Positions 55,658-62,956 of a stretch of 64,000 nucleotides of DNA are shown here, in pieces. A program made the translations under genes and the position numbers. How positions within the stretch are numbered: position 1 is the stretch's first letter; every line of letters starts with the position of its first letter. The DNA comes from Roseospira navarrensis (GTDB lineage: Bacteria; Pseudomonadota; Alphaproteobacteria; Rhodospirillales; Rhodospirillaceae): positions 1-64,000 of the forward strand of contig NZ_WIVE01000011.1 in NCBI RefSeq assembly GCF_009601025.1, in the 5' to 3' direction. Under the pieces are notes generated by a model. That model was not told the DNA's origin. It worked only from the letters and a program-made list of their open reading frames with translations, and made no database searches.

Positions 55658-56086
55658 TCATTCCGCCGCGGTGGCGAGGGGCGCCTCTTCAAGCCGCACG
55701 ATCACGTCCACGCTCTTGATCCGGGTGCCGTCCGGCGCGTTCGGGACGGCGGTCACCATGATGTCGTCGCCCGGAATGTCCGTCAGCCGCCCGGAGGCGT
55801 CATTGAAGAAGTGATGATGCGCGCTGGTGTTGGTGTCGAAGTAGGACCGGCCCGCCTCCACCACGATCTCGCGCAGCAGGCCCACGTCCGTGAACTGGTG
55901 CAGCGTGTTGTAGACGGTCGCCAGGGACACGCGCACACCCGAGGCGATCACCTCCGAGTGCAGCATTTCCGCCGTGACGTGCCGGTCCCCGTTGTCGAAC
56001 AGGAGACGGGCCAGCGCCAGACGCTGCCGGGTGGGACGCAGACCAGCGGCGCGCAGGCGGTCCATGGCGGAAAGGTCATGTCTCAT
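55658..56086 (-). CDS. irr: Iron response regulator (Irr, Fur family)
   Basis: A 142-residue Fur-family regulator. Winged-helix N-terminus: RPTRQRLALARLLFDNGDRHVTAEMLH and SLATVYNTLHQFTDVGLL. The HHHFFNDASGRLTDIPGDDI stretch with its His triplet marks Irr, which binds haem and controls iron and haem genes in alphaproteobacteria. It has no Cys-rich zinc site at the C-terminus. It lies between the nitronate monooxygenase gene and trmB on the same strand. Confidence 0.92.
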   Translation of the reverse strand: MRHDLSAMDRLRAAGLRPTRQRLALARLLFDNGDRHVTAEMLHSEVIASGVRVSLATVYNTLHQFTDVGLLREIVVEAGRSYFDTNTSAHHHFFNDASGRLTDIPGDDIMVTAVPNAPDGTRIKSVDVIVRLEEAPLATAAE

Positions 56087-56176
56087 GGCTCAGTTCCCGT
56101 TCTGCTCCAGGTTGGGCCCCAGTCGCGTCCCGGCCCGCTCCGACGGCCGCCCCCCTCAAGGCGGCGTCGGCGAGGG

Positions 56177-57574
56177 TCAGTCTCCCGTCAGGATCCGATC
56201 CACCAGCTCGCGCACCGTGGGCACACGACCATTGGCGAAAAACGGATCGCTGGCGAACCGATAGGCGTTGTGGCCCGCGAACATCAAATTATTCTCGATA
56301 TCACCATCATGTGCAATGGACTGCAACGTTTTCTGAATGCAGAAGGATCGCGGATCGGCCCGGCGGCCGGTGGATCCGCTCTCGCTCTGCGCCCAGTTGG
56401 AGAACGAGCAGGCCGACAGGCACCCCATGCACTCCACCTGATCGCGCAGGATCTCCCGCGCCCGCTCCGGCGTCACATAGATGAGGGTATTGTCCGGGGT
56501 CCGCAGGGCCTCGGTGTGGCCCTCGGCCATCCAGCTTCGGACCTTCTCCAGGTCGCCCTGGGGGATGAACACTTGCCGCCCGCGCGCGCCCACGGCCAGC
56601 GCGGCGTCGTGGGTCTCGTCGGGCTCGGTGGTGTAGGGCACCTGGCGCTCGCTGCGGCCCGAAAGTTCATCCAGGAAGTCGTTGCGGACCGCCGAGGAAT
56701 AGAACCCGGTCGGGCTGAAGCGATGCAACAGCACGTCGCCCTTGGCCAGACGCAGCAGTCGCTGTTTCCACGAGTCCGGGATCGGGCTTTCCTTGGTCAG
56801 CAGCGGCCGGGTGCCGAACTGGAAGGCGATCGGCCCCAGTTCGGGATTGTCGATCCAGTCCGCCCACTCGCGCAGATACCAGACCCCGCCGGCCATGAAG
56901 ATCGGCACCTCCGGCGAGCCGGCCTCGCGCATGGTCTTGCGCAGCGCGGCGACGCGGGGATAGGGGGATTCCGGCGCGCGCGGATTCTCGGTGTTGGACA
57001 GGCCGTTGTGACCGCCCGCCAGCCACGGGTCCTCGTAGACCACGCCGCCCATCCACTCCGCCGACTTGCGGTAGGACCGGCGCCACAGCGCGCTGAACGC
57101 GCGGGCGGAGGAGACGATGGGGTAGTAATGCACGCGGAAGCGCTCGGCGATCTCGGCCAGCCGGTACGGCATACCGGCGCCGCAGGTGATGCCGTGGATC
57201 AGGCCGCGCGCGCCCTCCATCACACCCTGCAGGACGCGCTCGGCGCCGCCCATCTCCCACAGCACGTTGATGTGCAGACGACCGGCCCCGCCGGACATGT
57301 CGTGGGCAATGCGGGCCTGCGCGATGCCGCCCTGGATGCCGTAGGCCACCAGTTCCTCGTGCCGCTCCCGGCGGGTTTTTCCCTTGTAGATCTGCGGGAT
57401 GACGTTGCCGTTCTCGTCGTAGCTGTCGGCGTTGACGCCCGAGAACGTGCCGACGCCGCCGGCGGCCGCCCAGGCGCCCGCGCTGAGGCCGTTCGACACC
57501 GCGACGCCCTTGCCGCCTTCCACCACCGGCAGTACGTCCCGTCCCGAAATCATAAGGGGATTCAGAGGCTTCAC
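56177..57574 (-). CDS. Nitronate monooxygenase family protein
   Basis: A 465-residue FMN TIM-barrel protein of the 2-nitropropane dioxygenase family (GKGVAVSNGLSAGAWAAAGGVGTFSG, GIQGGIAQARIAHDMSGG, MAGGVWYLREWADW, FQFGTRPLLTKESPI). It is longer than classical nitronate monooxygenases and carries a C-terminal Cys motif ECMGCLSACSFSNW (about 402-415) that might bind a metal or cluster. This longer type is widespread in alphaproteobacteria and its true substrate is not established. It is the first gene of a group with irr and trmB. Confidence 0.85.
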   Translation of the reverse strand: MKPLNPLMISGRDVLPVVEGGKGVAVSNGLSAGAWAAAGGVGTFSGVNADSYDENGNVIPQIYKGKTRRERHEELVAYGIQGGIAQARIAHDMSGGAGRLHINVLWEMGGAERVLQGVMEGARGLIHGITCGAGMPYRLAEIAERFRVHYYPIVSSARAFSALWRRSYRKSAEWMGGVVYEDPWLAGGHNGLSNTENPRAPESPYPRVAALRKTMREAGSPEVPIFMAGGVWYLREWADWIDNPELGPIAFQFGTRPLLTKESPIPDSWKQRLLRLAKGDVLLHRFSPTGFYSSAVRNDFLDELSGRSERQVPYTTEPDETHDAALAVGARGRQVFIPQGDLEKVRSWMAEGHTEALRTPDNTLIYVTPERAREILRDQVECMGCLSACSFSNWAQSESGSTGRRADPRSFCIQKTLQSIAHDGDIENNLMFAGHNAYRFASDPFFANGRVPTVRELVDRILTGD

Positions 57575-57700
57575 AATCGATCCTTTCGCCTGCTCGAACA
57601 GGGAATGACGTCACGCCCCTCGCCCGGGCGAGGTCGGTCCGACGGCGCGGGCCCCGGGGAGACGAGCGGCCCGACGGCCGCGTCCCTCCGCCGCGCCACG

Positions 57701-58465
57701 TCAGGCGCCGGCCAGGGGCAACAGCACCTCCGGCCGGTCCGTGAAGATCCCGTGCACGCCCCAGTCCCACAGGTTCAGGGCGCGCCCCGGATCGTTCACC
57801 GTATAAACCATGACCCGATAGCCCGCGTCCAGCACCTCTGCCACGCCGGACGGCCCTAAAGGCTCCGACGCGCAATGGATGGACCACGCCCCCACCGCCT
57901 CGGCGGCCTGGCGCCAGTCGTCCGTGAGCGCCTCGGTCAGCAGACCGCGCGGCCACTGCGGCGCGGTCTGGCGGGCCACGTCCAGCGCCGTCCGGCTGAA
58001 GCTGGAGACCAGCAGCGGCGACGCCTCGGAGGGCCACACCTGCCGCGCGACCTCAAGGGCGATGGCGGCGGTTTCCTCGTCACGGCCCGGGCACGGCTTG
58101 ATCTCCATGTTGGCACCCAGACCCATTTCGGCAAGGAGGTCCACGACCTCTTCCAGGGTCGGCACCAGTTCGCCGGCGAAGTCGGGATCGAACCACTGGC
58201 CCGCGTCCAGGTCCCCCAGGGCCGCCAGCGGCGCGGCGGCCACCGGCCCCTGCCCGTTGGTGGTGCGGCTCAGGATGTCGTCGTGGAACACGATCGGGCG
58301 GTTGTCGGCCGTCAGCTTGACGTCGAACTCCACCCACGGCGCGCCCAGGGCGTGGGCGCGGCGGAAGGCGGCCAGCGTGTTTTCGGGGGCCGAGGCGGAG
58401 GCCCCCCGGTGCGCGATCACGCGGGGCACATCGAAGGGGGGGACGGCGATCTGTGAGACGGTCAT
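57701..58465 (-). CDS. ugpQ: Glycerophosphodiester phosphodiesterase
   Basis: A 254-residue enzyme releasing glycerol-3-phosphate from glycerophosphodiesters. The GDPD catalytic residues are clear: VIAHRGASASAPENTLAAF (about 16), WVEFDVKLTADNRPIVFHDD (about 45), and the closing VYTVNDPGRALNLWDWGVHGIFTDRPE. No signal peptide, so it is cytoplasmic like UgpQ. A 14-bp tandem repeat lies 20 bp upstream of its start. Confidence 0.95.
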   Translation of the reverse strand: MTVSQIAVPPFDVPRVIAHRGASASAPENTLAAFRRAHALGAPWVEFDVKLTADNRPIVFHDDILSRTTNGQGPVAAAPLAALGDLDAGQWFDPDFAGELVPTLEEVVDLLAEMGLGANMEIKPCPGRDEETAAIALEVARQVWPSEASPLLVSSFSRTALDVARQTAPQWPRGLLTEALTDDWRQAAEAVGAWSIHCASEPLGPSGVAEVLDAGYRVMVYTVNDPGRALNLWDWGVHGIFTDRPEVLLPLAGA

Positions 58466-58485
58466 GGGCGGCCCGGCACGGTCCG

Positions 58486-58538
58486 GAGTCTGGGATCGGG
58501 AGTCTGGGATCGGGAGTCTGGGATCGGGAGTCTGGGGT
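58486..58538. repeat. 14-bp tandem repeat upstream of ugpQ
   Basis: GAGTCTGGGATCGG is repeated exactly three times, followed by a partial fourth copy (GAGTCTGGGG). It lies 20-75 bp upstream of the ugpQ start, within its likely promoter or leader. Confidence 0.85.
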
Positions 58539-58600
58539 CCAGGGTCAAGTGCGCCCAGGGATCACGTCCAACCCCGCCCGGTCAAGCCAAACCGGGCGAA

Positions 58601-58823
58601 CCCAGGACAACGGTCTCAGGTTACCGGGATCGCTCCTGCAGGTCATTGCAGCGGGTCGGAGACCCACGCCCGAGAACCTTCAGCCGCTTCGCGGCTTCAG
58701 GACGACATCCAATGATTTTATTTCGTCACCCCGAGCGAGCAGAGCGAGACGAGGGATCTCGAGAGGCGTGCAATGACGGCGCGGAAAGCGCCGTCATGTT
58801 GACCTGCGCTCGTTGCCCTGGGG
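58601..58823. mobile_element. MITE-like element, copy 2 (diverged)
   Basis: About 223 bp, homologous along its length to the element at 32441-32660: end motif CAACGGTCTCAGG, then GGGTCGGAGACC, CAGCCGCTTCGCGGCTTCAG, CGAGACGAGGGATCTCGAGAGG, and the end GACCTGCGCTCGTTGCCCTG. Its terminal inverted repeats have drifted (roughly three quarters identical), so it is probably the older copy. Confidence 0.7.
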
Positions 58824-58842
58824 CGAACCGGGCCGGAGGCGG

Positions 58843-59454
58843 TCATTCTCCCGCGCCGGCCAGGGCCTCGGCAACGAAGTCCAGCCGGTCCTGACCCCAG
58901 AACGCCTCGCCGTCCACCACGTACCAGGGCACGCCGAAGCAACCGTCGGCGAGCGCGGCCACGGTGTTGGCCTCGCGCTCGGCGGCCCAGCGGTCGGCCT
59001 CGCCCTCGGCCCGGGCGAGCAGCGCGTCGGCGTCCAGCCCCTGTTCCGTCAGAACGTCCACGACCACATCCCGCCGTCCGATGTCGCGGTTGGCGATCCA
59101 GATCGCCCCGCCAAAGGCCGTGGCCAGCGCCAGCGCATCGCCGCCCTCGGCCCGGTGGGCCATCACGCAGGCCGCCGCCAGGCGCTCGTCGCAGGGGAAC
59201 ACGTCCGGGTGCCGCACCAGGGCGAGTCCCCGGCGGCGGGACCAGCGGGCCAGTTCCAGCAAGCGGTAGTCCTGCCGGGCCTTGGGGCGCTGGCTGAGGG
59301 GTTGGCCGCCGGTCTCCTGGAACACGCGCGGCAAGTCGATGGGGCGGACCTCGACCGTTGCGCCGGCCGCATGGGCGACCTGCGCCAGGGGCGCCCCGCC
59401 CATGAAACTCCAGGGGGAATTGAGGAACACGTAATAGGTCACGATCCGGGACAT
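58843..59454 (-). CDS. 2-hydroxychromene-2-carboxylate isomerase (DsbA/kappa-GST fold)
   Basis: A 203-residue protein of the DsbA-like kappa GST family (VTYYVFLNSPWSFMGGAPL at the N-terminus, RHPDVFPCDERLAAACVMAHRAEGG, and GCFGVPWYVVDGEAFWGQDRLDF at the end). Characterised members isomerise 2-hydroxychromene-2-carboxylate in naphthalene breakdown using glutathione. No aromatic-catabolic genes are adjacent, so the substrate is open. ATG 59454 has GTAGGGAGGGCC upstream and lies behind a TetR-like operator/promoter. Confidence 0.9.
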   Translation of the reverse strand: MSRIVTYYVFLNSPWSFMGGAPLAQVAHAAGATVEVRPIDLPRVFQETGGQPLSQRPKARQDYRLLELARWSRRRGLALVRHPDVFPCDERLAAACVMAHRAEGGDALALATAFGGAIWIANRDIGRRDVVVDVLTEQGLDADALLARAEGEADRWAAEREANTVAALADGCFGVPWYVVDGEAFWGQDRLDFVAEALAGAGE

Positions 59455-59494
59455 GGCGGCCCTCCCTACGCCGATGGGTTTCATTTTGCGCCGA

Positions 59495-59522
59495 ATTGTA
59501 GACCGATCGGTCCAGATTGCAA
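59495..59522 (-). promoter_or_regulatory. Sigma70 promoter with TetR-like palindromic operator
   Basis: On the minus strand TTGCAA (59522-59517) and TACAAT (59500-59495) are separated by 16 bases. The spacer contains the perfect 12-bp palindrome GACCGATCGGTC (59501-59512), the size and style of TetR-family operators, abutting the -10 box. It should control the isomerase gene starting at 59454; no TetR gene is in the window. Confidence 0.75.
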
Positions 59523-59545
59523 GGCAGCCAGACCCGGCCCGACAT

Positions 59546-59560
59546 GTTCTTGTTCTGTTC
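59546..59560 (+). promoter_or_regulatory. LexA (SOS) box of dnaE2
   Basis: GTTCTTGTTCTGTTC matches the alphaproteobacterial LexA site GTTC-N7-GTTC exactly. It lies 36 bases upstream of the dnaE2 start and predicts DNA-damage induction. Confidence 0.85.
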
Positions 59561-59595
59561 TTTACATCCCGCCGCCGCCGGGCCATCTTGCGCGC

Positions 59596-62500
59596 ATGAC
59601 ACAGACCGATCCCGCCCCTGCCCCACAGCCGCCCCCCCCACCGGCGTATGCCGAACTGTGGGCGGCCACGGCCTTCAGCTTCCAGGAGAGCGCCTCGCTG
59701 CCCGAAGAGCTGGTGGTCACGGCCGCCGCCCTGGGCCTTCATGCGCTCGCCGTCACCGACCGCGCCAGCCTGGCCGGGGCGGTGCGCGCGCACGTTTCCG
59801 CCAAGGAGCACGGGGTTCGCCTGATCGTGGGCGCCCGCCTGGATCTGGAGGACGCGCCGTCCCTGCTCTGCCTGCCCACGGACCGGGCCGCCTATGGCCG
59901 GCTCTGCCGCCTGCTGACGCGCGGCCGACGGCGGGCCGGGAAAGGCGCGTGCTGTCTGCGCCTCCACGATCTGAACGACCCGGACGAGGGTCTGGGCGCG
60001 GGCCAGATCGCCCTTGTGCTGCCGCCGGAGGACGGCGCACCCGAGCCCGGCCCCGCCTTCGCCGCCGGTCTGGCCCACCTGCGCGATGCGCTGACCGCCG
60101 CCGGCTCGCCCCGCGTTCACCTCGCCGCCGCCGTGCGCTGGGACGGCCAGGACGGCCGCCGCCTGTGGGCGCTGGACCATCTGGCGAAATCCCTCGCCAC
60201 CCCCCTGGTCGCGGCCAACGACGTCCGCTTCCACGCGCCGGAACGCCGGGCGCTGCACGACCTGATGACCTGTGTCCGCGACCATGTGACCATCGACTCG
60301 GCCGGCTGGGGTCTGCTGCCCCACGGCGAGCGCCACCTGAAGAGCCCGGCGGAGATGGCCGCCCTGTTCGCGCGCCATCCGGCGGCGGTCGCCCGCACGG
60401 TGGAGATCGCCGACGCCTGCCGGTTCTCGCTCGACGAACTGCGCTACGAATACCCCGAGGAACCGGGCGCGCCCGGCGAAACGCCGCAACAGACGCTGGT
60501 CCGCCTCACATGGGAGGGGGCGCGCGGACGCTACCCCGGCGGCGTGCCGGCCGACGTCGAGGCCCGTGTGACGCACGAGTTCGGGGTGATCGAGCAATTG
60601 GGCTACGCGCCCTATTTCCTGACCGTGCACGACATCGTGCGCTTCGCGCGCGGCCGGGGGATTCTCTGCCAGGGGCGCGGGTCCGCCGCCAACTCCGCCG
60701 TGTGCTACTGCCTGGGCATCACCGCCGTCGATCCGGCCCGCATCGACCTGCTGTTCGAGCGCTTCGTCTCCGCCGCCCGCGACGAACCGCCCGACATCGA
60801 CGTGGATTTCGAGCACGAGCGCCGGGAAGAGGTGATCCAGTACATCTACGACCGCTACGGCCGCCACCGCGCCGGACTGGCCGCCACGGTGATCCGCTAC
60901 CGCACGCGTTCGGCCACGCGCGACATCGGCAAGGCCATGGGCCTGTCGGAAGACGCCGTCGCGGCCCTGAACGCCACCGTCTGGGGCACGTCGTCGCGGC
61001 CGCTGTCACCCGAGCACGTGCGCGAGGCCGGGCTTGATCCGGACGAGCCGCGCCTGGCCCTGACCCTGGCCCTGATCGAGGAGGCTTTGGGCTTTCCCCG
61101 CCATCTCAGCCAGCACGTGGGCGGCTTCGTGCTGACGCGCGGGGCGCTGTCGGAGACGGTGCCGATCGAAAACGCGGCCATGGCCGACCGCACCGTCATC
61201 CAGTGGGACAAGGACGACCTGGACGCGCTGGGGATCCTGAAGATCGATGTTCTGGCCCTGGGCATGCTGACCTGTATCCGCAAGGCGTTCGAGCTGATCG
61301 GCCGCCACCACGGCCGCGCCCTGACCCTGGCCGGCGTGCCGGCCGAGGACCCGGCGGTCTACGACATGCTCTGCCGGGCCGACAGCCTGGGCGTGTTCCA
61401 GGTGGAAAGCCGCGCCCAGATGAGCATGCTGCCGCGCCTGCGCCCGCGCACGTTCTATGATCTGGTGATCGAGGTCGCCATCGTCCGCCCCGGGCCGATC
61501 CAGGGCGACATGGTTCACCCCTACCTGCGCCGCCGCCGTGGGGAAGAGGCGGTGGTGATGCCCTCGACCGATCTCGCCCGGGTGCTGGAAAAAACCCTGG
61601 GCGTGCCGCTGTTCCAGGAACAGGCCATGCGCATCGCCATCGTCGGCGCGGGGTTCTCGCCCGCCGAGGCGGACCGCCTGCGCCGCGCCATGGCGACCTT
61701 CCGCAAGGCCGGGCTGATCCACGCCTTCCGCGACAAGTTCCTGAAAGGCATGGTCGCCAACGGGTACGAACCGGCGTTCGCCGAGAACTGCTTCCGCCAG
61801 ATCGAGGGCTTCGGCGAGTACGGCTTTCCCGAAAGCCACGCCGCCAGCTTCGCGCTGCTGGTCTATGTGTCGGCGTGGCTGAAGCGGCACTATCCGGCCG
61901 CCTTCGCCTGCGCGCTGCTGAACAGCCAGCCCATGGGGTTCTACGCCCCCGCCCAGATCGTGCGCGACGCCCGCGAGCACGGCGTGGAGGTGCGGCCGGT
62001 GGACATCAACCGAAGCGACTGGGAGTGTGGGTTGGAAAGGCCGCACGACCCGGGGCGCAATCCGCCGCACGCGGCCCCGCCGACGGCGGATTGCCCCGCA
62101 TCGCCGGGGCGAAGCGGGTCGACTCCGCCCGACCTGGAAGCACCCTCCCCCGCCCTGCGCCTCGGCTTCCGCCAGATCAAGGGCCTGTCGGAAGAGGCCG
62201 GCCGCGCCATCGCGGCGGCGCGCCCGCCCGGCGGCTACCACGACCCGGCGGACGTGCAGCGCCGCGCCGGCGTGGGGCCGGACGTGCTGGACACCCTGGC
62301 CCGCGCCGATGCCTTTGCCGGCCTGAACCTGGATCGGCGTCCGGCGCTGTGGGCGGTCAAGGCGCTGCGCCCCTCCGAGCTGCCGCTGTTCGCCGCCGCC
62401 CAGGCGCGCACCCGTACGGGGCCGCCGGTACGCGAGACCGACGGCGAGCCGGACACCGACCTGCCCGACCTGACCCCGGGGGAATCGGTGGTGGAGGATT

Positions 62501-62934
62501 ACGCCGCGGTGCGCCTGACCCTGCGCGACCATCCCATGGCCCTGCTGCGCGAGACCCTGACCCGCGACGGCGCGGTGCCGGCCGCCCGGCTGGCCGAGGT
62601 GCCCACCGGCCGCCGGCTGTCCGTGGCCGGGCTCGCGGTCTGTCGCCAGCGCCCGGGCAGCGCCAGCGGCGTCGTCTTCATCACCCTGGAGGACGAAACC
62701 GGCGTGGCCAACCTGATCGTCTGGCCCGGCGTGTTCGAGACCCACCGCCGCGCCGTGCTGCGCGGCCGGCTGCTGCTGGCCCAGGGTCGCCTTCAGAAAG
62801 AGGGCCTGGTGATCCATCTGGTGGCCGAGCGCCTGGCCGACCGCACCGACGCCCTGCGCAGTCTGGTGCCCGAAGCCACGCTGATGGACAGCGTCACGAC
62901 CCGGGCCGACCGCGTGCGGCATAACAGAGCGTGA
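59596..62934 (+). CDS. dnaE2: Error-prone DNA polymerase DnaE2
   Basis: A 1112-residue C-family polymerase acting in damage tolerance and mutagenesis. The catalytic Asp triad is in PPDIDVDFEHERREEVIQY (about 395). The palm/finger region (CQGRGSAANSAVCYCLGI, VGGFVLTRGALSETVP, FPESHAASFALLVYVSAWLKRHYPAAF) and the C-terminal OB domain (GLAVCRQRPGSASGVVFITLEDETG) are complete. The N-terminal PHP domain lacks the usual His (THSxFSFL reads ATAFSFQ). A Pro-rich insert sits near residue 815-850. A LexA box precedes it. The usual partners imuA and imuB are not upstream. Confidence 0.93.
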   Translation: MTQTDPAPAPQPPPPPAYAELWAATAFSFQESASLPEELVVTAAALGLHALAVTDRASLAGAVRAHVSAKEHGVRLIVGARLDLEDAPSLLCLPTDRAAYGRLCRLLTRGRRRAGKGACCLRLHDLNDPDEGLGAGQIALVLPPEDGAPEPGPAFAAGLAHLRDALTAAGSPRVHLAAAVRWDGQDGRRLWALDHLAKSLATPLVAANDVRFHAPERRALHDLMTCVRDHVTIDSAGWGLLPHGERHLKSPAEMAALFARHPAAVARTVEIADACRFSLDELRYEYPEEPGAPGETPQQTLVRLTWEGARGRYPGGVPADVEARVTHEFGVIEQLGYAPYFLTVHDIVRFARGRGILCQGRGSAANSAVCYCLGITAVDPARIDLLFERFVSAARDEPPDIDVDFEHERREEVIQYIYDRYGRHRAGLAATVIRYRTRSATRDIGKAMGLSEDAVAALNATVWGTSSRPLSPEHVREAGLDPDEPRLALTLALIEEALGFPRHLSQHVGGFVLTRGALSETVPIENAAMADRTVIQWDKDDLDALGILKIDVLALGMLTCIRKAFELIGRHHGRALTLAGVPAEDPAVYDMLCRADSLGVFQVESRAQMSMLPRLRPRTFYDLVIEVAIVRPGPIQGDMVHPYLRRRRGEEAVVMPSTDLARVLEKTLGVPLFQEQAMRIAIVGAGFSPAEADRLRRAMATFRKAGLIHAFRDKFLKGMVANGYEPAFAENCFRQIEGFGEYGFPESHAASFALLVYVSAWLKRHYPAAFACALLNSQPMGFYAPAQIVRDAREHGVEVRPVDINRSDWECGLERPHDPGRNPPHAAPPTADCPASPGRSGSTPPDLEAPSPALRLGFRQIKGLSEEAGRAIAAARPPGGYHDPADVQRRAGVGPDVLDTLARADAFAGLNLDRRPALWAVKALRPSELPLFAAAQARTRTGPPVRETDGEPDTDLPDLTPGESVVEDYAAVRLTLRDHPMALLRETLTRDGAVPAARLAEVPTGRRLSVAGLAVCRQRPGSASGVVFITLEDETGVANLIVWPGVFETHRRAVLRGRLLLAQGRLQKEGLVIHLVAERLADRTDALRSLVPEATLMDSVTTRADRVRHNRA

Positions 62935-62956
62935 CCGCCGCCTTCAGCCCGGACGG

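Larger units (their letters stand above)
58466..58842. other. Intergenic region with tandem repeat and MITE-like element
   Basis: About 380 bases between two leftward genes, holding the 14-bp tandem repeat at 58486-58538 and the second MITE-like element at 58601-58823. No gene is seen. Confidence 0.65.

Noticed and set aside
58813-59595. Upstream extension of dnaE2 in the same frame
   Set aside because: It covers the opposite-strand isomerase gene and the LexA and TetR-like sites; ATG 59596 fits the start of the family.
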